Source of the DNA: DASRIA01 sp035650255
Lineage (GTDB): Bacteria > Actinomycetota > Thermoleophilia > Solirubrobacterales > JBBDJG01
Assembly (NCBI GenBank): GCA_035650255.1
Contig: DASRIA010000017.1
Span: 77,326-141,325 of the forward strand
Reading direction: 5' to 3'
DNA length: 64,000 nt
This document shows positions 38,802 to 47,213 of this stretch, piece after piece. How positions within the stretch are numbered: position 1 is the first letter of the stretch; each line of letters begins with the position of its first letter. The notes beneath the pieces are model-generated. The model made no database searches and was not told where the DNA came from. It worked only from the letters and a program-made list of their open reading frames with translations. The position numbers and the translations under genes were made by a program.

Positions 38802-41800
38802 TCAAGGAACGAACAGGCCGGACGTCGCAAATACCGTGTTTCCGGGAGTGCTCACGTCGCCGTCCGGCCCGCCGTCGAGCACGTCGATCGCCGCCAGCTG
38901 CCAGACGCCGCGCGCGCCCTCGTCGACGATGCCCGGGGTCACCGCGTCGAAGGTGGTCGCGACGGCGCAGTCGCTTCCGGAGGCAGGGCTGAGCGTGACC
39001 GCGCACGGCACCGTGACCGGCAGCGGGAAGTCTTGGACGGTCGTGGTCCCGGCCGCCGCGCTCTCACGGTCGGTGAGGCGCAGCGTGGGGCGGAGCTGCA
39101 GGTTGCCGGTGTAGTCGGTGTGCAGGCCCGAGGCCTCCCGCACGTCGGTCAGCTGCAGCGTGACCGTGACATCCGCGTCGTCCGCGGGGGTGGCCGGGTC
39201 GCCCGGCCTGGCCTTGAGCTGTGCCACGCCCGTCGAGTTCGCCGAATAGCCGTTGGCGTCGGGCGTGCCGACCGTGAGCGCGGGAGACTGCGCAGCCGGC
39301 GGCGCGCACGACGGGTGCGCGAGCGGTGGGCCGTGAACGCGGTTCGGCTGCGTGCACTGGGTGAACGCGGGCACCAGCGACACCCGCACCCCGGTGGCCG
39401 AGCGCGGTCGCGGATACGCATCGTTCGTCACCGCGACCACCAGCTCCGGCCGCAGCGGGACGTTGGAGAACTCGCGGGAGCGGAAGGCGACACCGTCGTC
39501 GCTCGTGTTCGCGAGCTGGAAGTTGTAGGTGCCGTCTGCCTGGACGAGGCTCGTGACGTCCCACTCGATCCACTCACCCTGGGCGATCGGCCCGGTGTCG
39601 GCGATCACGCCGGTGGTGGCGGCGGGCCGGTTCTGCCACGTGATCCCGTTCTCGGTCCAGGCGTTGCCGGTGCCGCGCAGCTCGGGGCCGTCGACCGTCT
39701 CGCCCGCGGAGCGCAGCCGCAGCTTCGCGCTGGTCACCTTCCCGGCGACGCCGCCCACGACGAACCGCAGGTAGCTCTGTTCGACGGGCGAGTTGTCGGT
39801 GCGCAGCTGGTCGAACGTCCCGCTGTTGGTCGTCGGGCTGCTCTGCTGGACCATCGCGTCTGCCGCCGCCAGGAACGCAAGCGTGGTGCCACCCGGCGCG
39901 TGCGGCGCGTAGCGCGCCGTGCGTGAAGTGTTCCCGGCGGGCATCGTGATGTCGTGCGTCTGGGGCTGGCCGTCGGACCACGACGAGAACCGCTGGGTCG
40001 TCTCCCCGGAGACGTGCTGTGCGGCGGCCGAGATCGTGACGGACGAGGCGACGATCGCCGGGCGGGTCAGCGGTGCGGTGCCGGTCACGCCGTCGGCGGA
40101 CACCGTGGCGCCGGCCGGCGTCGAGCTGAGCGTCAGGTCTGCCGTGCGCGGGTCGATGCGGCGCGTGCGGGTCTCGGTCTCGCCGCCCGAGTCGGTGGCG
40201 GTGAGCCGGATCTCGATGTGTGCGGGGAGGTCGGCATCGGGCGCGGTGAACGACCCGCCCGCGGCATCGGGCACCGACGCGAGCGGGGTCTCCTGGCAGT
40301 CGCCGGGAGTGGTGCAGCGCACCAGCACGACATCCCAGTCGAGCGCGCTCGCCGGCAGCGACCCGCCCCCGGCGTCCGTCGCGGACCCGGAGAACGAGAT
40401 GACCTCCCCGGTGGCCCACGTCGTGCCGGCGGCGGGAGTGTCGATCGACCCCACCGGCCCGCCGCCCACGGTGATCGTGACGGTGTCCGTGGCCGTGGCC
40501 CCGGAGGTGTCGGTCACGCGCAGGGTGACGGTGTACGTGCCCCCCTCGAGGTACGTGTGGGTCGGCGCCGCCGCGGTCGAGTCGCCGAACTGGCCGTCGC
40601 CGTCCAGGTCCCATTCGTAGATCAGCAGGTCGCCGGAGTCGGGATCGCTCGATCCGCCCGCGTCGAACGTCACGGTCAGCGGGCTGTTCCCCGTGATCGT
40701 GTCGGCCTGGGCGTCCGCGGTCGGTGCCTGGTTCGAGGCGTTGCCGTTCCACTCGATGCGCTGGACCGCCTCGGCGGCCTGGTCCACGTAGAGCAGGTCG
40801 CCGTCCGGGCCGACCTCGATGTCGATCGCCCGCGGGAGCTGCTGCCCGAACGGGATCACGCGCCCGCGATCGGGTACGCCGTCGGGGCCGGGGAGCATCG
40901 CCCACATGCAGTTGCGCAGGCGGTCGGCGAAGAACAGCGCGTTGCGGTAGGCGGCGGGGAACGAGCCCGCGGCCGGATAGAAGTTGAGGCCGCCGATCTG
41001 ATTGCCGGCCGGCTCCCCGCTGCCGGGGTCCTCCTCGCAATCCTCGCCCGGCACGACCGGGGCCTCGTGGTCGTAGCCCCAGTAAGGAGCGGCGGTCGCG
41101 CTGCCGGCCGCGTACAGGTCCTCGCAGATGTTCAGGTCCTGGTCGTTGCTGCGCGGCCGGATGCGCGCGTACGGCACGCCGTTCGCGTCCAGGCCGCCCT
41201 CGTAGCACGGCCAGCCGAAGTTGCGCACGGGATCGCTGGGGTCGGGCACGCGGTCGAGCTCCTCCCAGTACCCGCCGCCGCGGTCCGCCACCCACGCGTC
41301 GTTGGTGCCCGGCCTGATCGCAAGCCGCACCGGGTTCCTGAAGCCGTGCGCGAGCATGCGGCGCGCGTTCGGCTCCGGGCTCGCGGACATCGGGTTCCCG
41401 GGCGCGCCTTCGCCCGTGGCGGGATCGATGCGGATCAGCGACCCGTTCAATCCCAGCGGGTCGCCCGGCGTGCGCAGGTCCTGGGCGCGCAGCCTGCCGC
41501 CCTCCGCGGTCGGCGGCGACATCGGCCCGCCCACCGGGCTGGGAGGGTCGCCGCACGGGTTCATCGGATTCCCCAGCTGGCCGTAGTCGAATATCTCCCA
41601 CCGCGCGCCGTCCCCGCCCGAGACGTACAGGTAGCCGTCGGCGCCGAACTCGATCCCGCCGCCCGGGTGGTACTGGAACTGCTGGCACCAGTCGTTGACC
41701 AGCACCTGCTCGGGTCCGTCCTGCTGCTCGCCCGCCACGCGCAGCCGCGACACGCGCTGGGAGACGATGCAGTTCACCTCGTCCGTGTCGCCGGGGCACT

Positions 41801-42254
41801 GGTCGACCGTTTGGCCAGGATTGCCGAACGTGGGCGCCGTGCCCCCGATCGGCGCGTCGAGCGTGTAGTAGACGTAGACATAGGGCTCGGCGGGGTAGGC
41901 GGGATCGATCGCGAGCCCGAGCAGGCCGCGGCTGGAGAAGTTGTGCACCTGGGTGCGCAGGTCGGCAAACGTGGTCGGGCTGGGGTCCGCGAGGTCGTCG
42001 AAGGTCTGGATCGTCCCGCCCTTCTCAGCCACGAACACGCGCCCGTTGGGAGCGACCTCCGCGTCCATCGGGTCGTTCAGCCCCGCGATCGCGGTGCTCT
42101 GCTGGAAGCCCGGCGGCAGGGTCAGCGCACGCGCGTGACCCGGGAAGGCCGTGAGCATCGCGGCGCAGGCCGCGAGGACCGTGATCCGGATGGCGCGCGA
42201 GCGGAGGGGTGACCCGGCCGCCGCGCGGGCGGTTGAGTTGGTTTCGTGCAGCAG
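38802..42254 (-). CDS. Secreted PQQ-dependent sugar-dehydrogenase-like multidomain protein 2
   Basis: The second of three tandem paralogues, about 1,150 residues. The propeller has LTLPPGFQQSTAIAGLNDPMDAEVAPNGRVFVAEKGG, HPGGGIEFGADGYLYVSGGDGA and GFRNPVRLAIRPGTNDAWVADRGG; then PKD (DPDSGDLLIYEWDLDGDG), Ig-like, repeat, DNRLRE (ITWQNRPAATTGVIADTGPI) and the shared C-terminal domain (HGPPLAHPSCAPP, LTVGTPDANG, FATSGLFVP). No ATG, GTG or TTG lies at the right distance before the signal peptide. CTG 42254 preceded by GAAGGA is the most plausible start (LLHETNSTARAAAGSPLRSR); the frame is open to an unlikely GTG/ATG at 42428. A frameshift near the 5' end is an alternative. Confidence 0.85.
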   Translation of the reverse strand: MLHETNSTARAAAGSPLRSRAIRITVLAACAAMLTAFPGHARALTLPPGFQQSTAIAGLNDPMDAEVAPNGRVFVAEKGGTIQTFDDLADPSPTTFADLRTQVHNFSSRGLLGLAIDPAYPAEPYVYVYYTLDAPIGGTAPTFGNPGQTVDQCPGDTDEVNCIVSQRVSRLRVAGEQQDGPEQVLVNDWCQQFQYHPGGGIEFGADGYLYVSGGDGARWEIFDYGQLGNPMNPCGDPPSPVGGPMSPPTAEGGRLRAQDLRTPGDPLGLNGSLIRIDPATGEGAPGNPMSASPEPNARRMLAHGFRNPVRLAIRPGTNDAWVADRGGGYWEELDRVPDPSDPVRNFGWPCYEGGLDANGVPYARIRPRSNDQDLNICEDLYAAGSATAAPYWGYDHEAPVVPGEDCEEDPGSGEPAGNQIGGLNFYPAAGSFPAAYRNALFFADRLRNCMWAMLPGPDGVPDRGRVIPFGQQLPRAIDIEVGPDGDLLYVDQAAEAVQRIEWNGNASNQAPTADAQADTITGNSPLTVTFDAGGSSDPDSGDLLIYEWDLDGDGQFGDSTAAAPTHTYLEGGTYTVTLRVTDTSGATATDTVTITVGGGPVGSIDTPAAGTTWATGEVISFSGSATDAGGGSLPASALDWDVVLVRCTTPGDCQETPLASVPDAAGGSFTAPDADLPAHIEIRLTATDSGGETETRTRRIDPRTADLTLSSTPAGATVSADGVTGTAPLTRPAIVASSVTISAAAQHVSGETTQRFSSWSDGQPQTHDITMPAGNTSRTARYAPHAPGGTTLAFLAAADAMVQQSSPTTNSGTFDQLRTDNSPVEQSYLRFVVGGVAGKVTSAKLRLRSAGETVDGPELRGTGNAWTENGITWQNRPAATTGVIADTGPIAQGEWIEWDVTSLVQADGTYNFQLANTSDDGVAFRSREFSNVPLRPELVVAVTNDAYPRPRSATGVRVSLVPAFTQCTQPNRVHGPPLAHPSCAPPAAQSPALTVGTPDANGYSANSTGVAQLKARPGDPATPADDADVTVTLQLTDVREASGLHTDYTGNLQLRPTLRLTDRESAAAGTTTVQDFPLPVTVPCAVTLSPASGSDCAVATTFDAVTPGIVDEGARGVWQLAAIDVLDGGPDGDVSTPGNTVFATSGLFVP

Positions 42255-42282
42255 TCGTCCTTCGGCCCCCGCTCGTCCCTGA

Positions 42283-42302
42283 GGTGAGAGGCCTGGTCGT
42301 GG
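42283..42302. repeat. Degenerate half of the 44-bp palindrome
   Basis: GGTGAGAG-GCCT-GGTCGT keeps the outer and inner left arms with a three-base shortening and no right half. It is in the leader of dehydrogenase gene 2, at the place corresponding to copies C and D in the paralogues. Confidence 0.45.
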
Positions 42303-42441
42303 CGAATCCAGCGCGCCGAGCCTAGCAGCAGCCGACCCCCCCAAACAGAACGTTTCAGCGTCGCGTGCCGGCACACATCCGTGCGGGGGAACCACTTCCT
42401 CGCGGCTGCCCCGGACAAACCTCGCCACGAGGTCGATCAGG

Positions 42442-42459
42442 CCGGCGCGGGGGCGCCGG
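42442..42459 (-). terminator. Hairpin downstream of dehydrogenase gene 3
   Basis: CCGGCGC-GGGG-GCGCCGG, a seven-base-pair GC stem, starts 30 bases after the stop of gene 3. There is no T-tract, so confidence is moderate. Confidence 0.4.
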
Positions 42460-42488
42460 TGTCACGACGATGACGCCTGCGGCCGTCC

Positions 42489-45400
42489 CTACGGGACGAA
42501 CAGCCCGGGCCGCGCGAACACCGTGTTGTCCGGCGTCGCGACGTTCCCGTCCGGACCTGCGTCCTCGAGCGCGACCGCGCCCAGCTGCCAGACCGCCCGC
42601 GCGCCCTCGTCGACCGTGCCCGGGTTGAGGGCGTCGAGCGTCGTGCTGACGGAGCAGGCGGCTCCCACGCCGGCCGGGGTGGCCGCGCACGGGACCGCGA
42701 TCGGCAGTGACACGTCGGTGATCGTGGACGTGCCGTCGGCCCGGTCCGTGACGCGGGTCGTCGTCCGCGCCAGGAGGCTGCCGGTGTAGTCGGCCAGGTC
42801 GGAGCGGCGGCGCACGTCCGTGATCGAGACCTGCACCCGCACGTCGGCTTCGTCGGCCGGCGTCGAGGCAGCGCCGGTCACGACGTTGAAGGTCGCGGAG
42901 CCGATCGAGCCCGTGGAGGCCCCGTTGGCATCCGAGGTGCCGACCGTCAGCTGGCCGGACTCCAGGGCAGGCGGGTTGCAGGACGGGTGTGCCAGCGGCG
43001 GCCCGTGCATCCGGTTGGCGTTCGTGCACTGGCGGTAGGCGGGCACGAGCGCGAAGCGGGCCGCGGCTGCGCCCCGCGGCCGCACGTAGGCGTCATTGAC
43101 GACCGTCACGACCAGCTGTGGCCGCAGCGTCTGGTTCGCGGCCTCCCGCGAGTGGAAGGTGACGCCGTCGTCGCCGGTCGGGGTGAGGCGCAGGTTGACC
43201 GGCAGGTCGCCGGTCACGGCCGCGGTCACATCCCACTCCACCCACTGCTGAGCCTCGATCCCGCTCACCTGCGCGATCGGCGCGGGCGCGAAGGCCGGCT
43301 GGTTGCTCCACTTGATCCCCGTCTCGGTCCACCCTCCGCCGGCGGTGTGCACCGCGACGCCGTGAATCGTGTTGCCGGTCGAGCGCAGCCGCAGCTTCGC
43401 GGCGACCACCCGGCCGGTGAGGCCGTCGACGCCGAAGCGCAGGTAGCTGTCGATGTCCTCGGCGCCGCCGGTGGCCTGGTCCAGGCGCAGCGAGTTCGAA
43501 GCGCCGAAGTTGGTGTCCGGGCTCGGTTGCTCGACCCGCGCGTCGGCCTCGGCGGCAAACGTCAGGGCGCGGGTTCCGGTCGCGATGGGGGAGAGGGTGG
43601 CGTGGAAGGCCGCACCGGCGGCGGGCATGTCGAACGCCCGCGCGCGCGGCTGTCCGTCGGACCAGGAGGAGAATCGATGCGTCGTGTTCCCCAGCGTCTG
43701 CTGGGTCGCGGCCGTGAGGGTGTTGCGGGAGCCGGCGACGATCTGCCTGGTGGCCGGAGTCACCACAGGAATGTCGTTGAGGATCACCGCGGCGCCGGCC
43801 GGGTCCGCTGTGAGGGCGAGTGTCGCGACCTGGGGCTCGAGGCGGATCGTGTCCGTGTGCGCCTCACCGCCCGAGTCCGTCGCCGTGAGCCGGATCTCGA
43901 GCTGTGCGGGTTCCGGGTGCTGAGGCGCGGTGACCGATCCGCCGGCGCTGTCCTCGAACGTGCCGAGCACGTGGTCGTGGCAGTCGCCGGGGGCGGCGCA
44001 ATGCACCAGCGCCACTCGCCAGTCGAGCGCCGCGTCCGGCAGCGTGCCGTCCTCCGCGTCGGTGCCGGAGCCGGAGAACGCGATCGTGTCCCCGGCCTTC
44101 CACGTCGTGGCGGGGGCGGGCGTGTCGATCGACGCGACCGGGCCGCTCGTGACCGTCACGGTAAGCGTGTCGGTGTGCGTGGCGCCGGACGTGTCGGTCA
44201 CGCGCAGCGCCACTTCATACGCGCCACCGTGCAGATACGTGTGCTGCGGGCGCACGGTCGTGGAGTCGTCGAACTCTCCGTCGCCGTCGAGGTCCCACGC
44301 GTAAGTCAGGAGGTCGCCCGGATCCGCGTCGCTGGAGCCGCCGCCGTCGAACGTGACGGTCAGCGGCCGGTCGCCCGCCACCGTGTCCGCGGCAGCGACC
44401 GCCGCCGGTGCCCGGTTTCCGGCGTTCCCGGTCCACCGGATGCGCTTCACGTTGGAGGCGTCGTCGTCGACCCACAGCAGATCGCCGCCGGGCGCGATCT
44501 CGATGTCGAACGCGCCCGACGCGGCCTGGGCGAACGGCACGACCCTGCCCCGCTGGGGCAGCCCATCCGGGCCCGGGAGCATCGCCCACATGCACTTGCG
44601 CAGGTCGTCGCCGAAGAACAGCGCACCGCGGTAGGCGGCGGGAAAGCTGCCCTCGGAGGGATAGAAGGAGATGCCCCAGATCTTGCCGCCGGGCTCGTTC
44701 GCGCTCTCGTCGATCGAGCAGTCCTCGCCCGGGACGATCTCCCGCTCGTGGTCGTAGGCCCAGTACGGCGCGGCCGTCGCGTTGCCCTCGGCGTAGATCC
44801 CCTCGCAGATCGCAAGGTCCTGGTCGTCGCTGCGCGGCCGCACGCGCGGATAGGGGAAGCCGTTCGCGTCGAGCCCGCCCTCGTAGCACGGCCACCCGAA
44901 GTTGCGGATCGGGTCGCCCGGCTGCGGCACGCGGTTGATCTCCTCCCAGTAGCCGCCGCCCCAGTCGCCCAGCCACACGTCGTTGGTGCCGGGCCGGATC
45001 GCGAGACGGGCCGAGTTGCGCAGGCCGTGGGCGAGCATGCGGCGCTCGTTCGGGTCCGCGCTGATCGCGCGCGGGTTGCCGGGCGCTCCCGCGCCGGTAG
45101 CGGGATCGATCCGGATCAGGGAGCCGGCCAGGCCGAGCGGGTCGCCGCTCGTGCGCAGGTCCTGCGAGCGCAGCCGCCCGCCCTCGGCGAGCGGTGCGAC
45201 CATCGGGTCACCGACGGCGCCCGGCGGGTCGCCGCACGCGTTGGACGGGTTGCCGAGCTGCCCGTAGTCCCAGGTTCCCCAGCGCGCCCCGTCGCCGCTC
45301 GACACGTACAGGAAGCCGTCGGCGCCGAACTCGATCCCTCCCCCGGGGTGGTAGGCGAACTGCTGGCACCAGTCGTTGACCAGCACCTGCTCGGGGCCGT

Positions 45401-45899
45401 CCATGCGCTCGCCGGAGTACCGCAGGCGCGAGACGCGCGCGGACACGACGCAGTTGACCTCGTCGAGGCTGCCGGGGCAGGGATCCTCCGTCTGTCCCGC
45501 GACACCGAAGACGGGGGGCGTCCCGCCGATCGGCGCGTCGAGGGTGTAGTAGACATAGACGTAGGGATTGACGGGAAAGCCCGGATCGACCGCCAGTCCC
45601 AGGAGCCCGCGGTTCGAATAGTTGTGCACCTGCGTGCGCAGGTCGGCGAACACGGTCGCGGACGTGTCGGAGAGAGTCGTGTACGTCTTGACGATCCCGC
45701 TCTTCTCGGCGACGAAGACGCGCCCGTTCGGCGCGATCTCCACGTCCATCGGGCGCTCGAGATTGCCGATCGCCTTGGTCTGCTCGAAGCCCGGGGGCAG
45801 GACCACGGCGGACGCCGGAGCGGCCGCGAGCAGCGCAAGGCAGAGCAGCGCCATGGCGACGCCGGCACGAGCGATCGTCGTGTGCTTCCCCCGGAGCAA
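42489..45899 (-). CDS. Secreted PQQ-dependent sugar-dehydrogenase-like multidomain protein 3
   Basis: TTG 45899 is preceded by GGGAGG and gives 1,136 residues with a signal peptide of normal shape (RGKHTTIARAGVAMALLCLALLAAAPASA); ATG 45854 would remove its basic part. Domains match paralogues 1 and 2: propeller (VVLPPGFEQTKAIGNLERPMDVEIAPNGRVFVAEKSG, HPGGGIEFGADGFLYVSSGDGA, GLRNSARLAIRPGTNDVWLGDWGGG), PKD (DADPGDLLTYAWDLDGDG), Ig-like, repeat, DNRLRE (IKWSNQPAFAPAPIAQVSGI) and the C-terminal domain ending FARPGLFVP. Upstream lies a TGTACT box and, 92 bases away, palindrome copy D. Confidence 0.88.
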   Translation of the reverse strand: MLRGKHTTIARAGVAMALLCLALLAAAPASAVVLPPGFEQTKAIGNLERPMDVEIAPNGRVFVAEKSGIVKTYTTLSDTSATVFADLRTQVHNYSNRGLLGLAVDPGFPVNPYVYVYYTLDAPIGGTPPVFGVAGQTEDPCPGSLDEVNCVVSARVSRLRYSGERMDGPEQVLVNDWCQQFAYHPGGGIEFGADGFLYVSSGDGARWGTWDYGQLGNPSNACGDPPGAVGDPMVAPLAEGGRLRSQDLRTSGDPLGLAGSLIRIDPATGAGAPGNPRAISADPNERRMLAHGLRNSARLAIRPGTNDVWLGDWGGGYWEEINRVPQPGDPIRNFGWPCYEGGLDANGFPYPRVRPRSDDQDLAICEGIYAEGNATAAPYWAYDHEREIVPGEDCSIDESANEPGGKIWGISFYPSEGSFPAAYRGALFFGDDLRKCMWAMLPGPDGLPQRGRVVPFAQAASGAFDIEIAPGGDLLWVDDDASNVKRIRWTGNAGNRAPAAVAAADTVAGDRPLTVTFDGGGSSDADPGDLLTYAWDLDGDGEFDDSTTVRPQHTYLHGGAYEVALRVTDTSGATHTDTLTVTVTSGPVASIDTPAPATTWKAGDTIAFSGSGTDAEDGTLPDAALDWRVALVHCAAPGDCHDHVLGTFEDSAGGSVTAPQHPEPAQLEIRLTATDSGGEAHTDTIRLEPQVATLALTADPAGAAVILNDIPVVTPATRQIVAGSRNTLTAATQQTLGNTTHRFSSWSDGQPRARAFDMPAAGAAFHATLSPIATGTRALTFAAEADARVEQPSPDTNFGASNSLRLDQATGGAEDIDSYLRFGVDGLTGRVVAAKLRLRSTGNTIHGVAVHTAGGGWTETGIKWSNQPAFAPAPIAQVSGIEAQQWVEWDVTAAVTGDLPVNLRLTPTGDDGVTFHSREAANQTLRPQLVVTVVNDAYVRPRGAAAARFALVPAYRQCTNANRMHGPPLAHPSCNPPALESGQLTVGTSDANGASTGSIGSATFNVVTGAASTPADEADVRVQVSITDVRRRSDLADYTGSLLARTTTRVTDRADGTSTITDVSLPIAVPCAATPAGVGAACSVSTTLDALNPGTVDEGARAVWQLGAVALEDAGPDGNVATPDNTVFARPGLFVP

Positions 45900-45991
45900 G
45901 GCCCTCCCTGGCCGCGAGTACAGGCTATTTCCACGGTACCAGCGGGTTTGCCGCGCGGCGACCCGGATTGGCGCCGCTTTCGCCCGGTCAG

Positions 45992-46035
45992 GTGAGAGCA
46001 AACGAGGCTCCTGTACGACCTCATCTGCTCTCACC
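45992..46035. repeat. 44-bp palindrome, copy D
   Basis: GTGAGAGCA to TGCTCTCACC with right inner arm TACGACCTC; the left inner arm is degraded (GAGGCTCCT). It sits between dehydrogenase gene 3 and the 3' end of the membrane gene at 46060. Confidence 0.8.
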
Positions 46036-46059
46036 TGGGAGGTGGGGACGGCGGCGCGG

Positions 46060-46764
46060 CTACGCGCGCGCGACCGGCCCGCCGCGGGCGAAGTCCGCGT
46101 CGCTGAGGCGCGCGATCGCGGCCGCCACGGCGGCGCCGCCGGCCAGCAGCACGGCGGACGCGACGATGAAGTAGGCGTTGCTGATCACGACCGTCTCGAC
46201 CGCCGCCATCAGCCCGCCCAGCGCGAGCAGCCCTCCGGCCCACCCCGGGACGGCGCCTTGGCGCGCGGCGCCGATCGCGAGCGCCACGAAGCCGGCGATG
46301 AACGCCAGCGTGGGCAGGTAGTAGACCAGCGACCACTCCGACTGCTGCACCTCGTGCAACGCGGTCTCGGCCGTCGCCGCATCCGCACCCGGGCGGCCGG
46401 ACACCTCGCCCAGCACTCCCCAAGTGAAGCCGTCGAGAGTGACCACCGCGGCGAACGACATCAGCCCGACGACGCCGAGGGCGCCGGCGACCAGGCCGAA
46501 CGTGGGCCTCCGCCGCCGGACGAGGAAGGCCAGCCCCAGGACCGCGGCCGCGAACAAGATGATCGCCACGAAGCCGAGCGCATGCGCCAGCTGCCAGCGG
46601 TCGGCGTGGGCCGCGATCTCGCGCAGCTGCTCGGCCTCGTTGCCGCGCTCGTACTCCTTCGGGTGCAGGATGTTGTCGATCAGCAGGAGCGCGGGGGCGA
46701 TCACCAGCGCGGCGGCGGTCGCGCGGCGGTAGAGCCCCACCTCGGGGACCGTCACGCCGGTCAC
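46060..46764 (-). CDS. Multi-pass membrane protein (DUF4386-like)
   Basis: The 234-residue protein has about six helices, including ATAAALVIAPALLLIDNIL, AHALGFVAIILFAAAVLGLAFLV, FGLVAGALGVVGLMSFAAVVTL, LAFIAGFVALAIGAA and AYFIVASAVLLAGGAAVAAAI. An extracytoplasmic loop NILHPKEYERGNEAEQLREIAAHADRWQLAHALG matches the spacing of DUF4386-type proteins. Its GTG start overlaps the stop of the VOC gene as GTGA, so it is translationally coupled and last in a three-gene operon. Function unknown. Confidence 0.8.
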   Translation of the reverse strand: MTGVTVPEVGLYRRATAAALVIAPALLLIDNILHPKEYERGNEAEQLREIAAHADRWQLAHALGFVAIILFAAAVLGLAFLVRRRRPTFGLVAGALGVVGLMSFAAVVTLDGFTWGVLGEVSGRPGADAATAETALHEVQQSEWSLVYYLPTLAFIAGFVALAIGAARQGAVPGWAGGLLALGGLMAAVETVVISNAYFIVASAVLLAGGAAVAAAIARLSDADFARGGPVARA

Positions 46765-47213
46765 GACATCAGCTCTTCCAGGTTGCCCGGCTGGAGGCGG
46801 TGCTTCGCGACGTCGTCGGGCGCCGATGACTGCGCGACCTGGATCAGCGTCCCGTGCGACTTGGACGGGCGCAGGAACGCCTCCTTCCAGTTCGGGTCGT
46901 CGAGCTGCTTGTCCACGAGCTCCATGCCGAGCCCTTCGAGATGCGCGATGGCGGCATGGATGTCGTCCGTCTTGAACGTGATGTGGTGCATGCCCTCGCC
47001 GTGCTTCTCGAGGAAGCGCGACAGGAAGCCCTCGCCGAGCGGCTCCAGCAGCTCGACCTTGCCGCCGCCGGGATACCGGAACTGCACCCAGCGCCAGGTG
47101 TCCGCGACGTCCCCGCCCATCAGGTACTCGCCGCCGAGCCCGTCGCGATACAGCTTCAACGCGGGCTTGATGGCGTGCACGGCGACCGCCACGTGATCGA
47201 GCTCCAGCCTCAC
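46761..47213 (-). CDS. VOC protein, methylmalonyl-CoA epimerase-like
   Basis: The 150-residue protein from GTG 47213 resembles methylmalonyl-CoA epimerase: RLELDHVAVAVHAIKPALKLYRDGLGG, FRYPGGGKVELLEPL, HGEGMHHITFKTDDIHAAIAHLEGLGMELV and SHGTLIQVAQS. His in LDHV and MHHI and Glu in KVELLE fit metal binding, while the last metal Glu appears as Gln in LIQVAQ. No mutase gene is nearby, so the epimerase assignment is tentative. Its GTG overlaps the TGA of the lysyl-oxidase-like gene (GTGA). Confidence 0.82.
   Translation of the reverse strand: MRLELDHVAVAVHAIKPALKLYRDGLGGEYLMGGDVADTWRWVQFRYPGGGKVELLEPLGEGFLSRFLEKHGEGMHHITFKTDDIHAAIAHLEGLGMELVDKQLDDPNWKEAFLRPSKSHGTLIQVAQSSAPDDVAKHRLQPGNLEELMS

Noticed and set aside
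42987..45995. Plus-strand frame of 1002 codons opposite dehydrogenase gene 3
   Set aside because: Arg/Val/Gly-rich composition without domains, fully antisense to a recognised multidomain gene.
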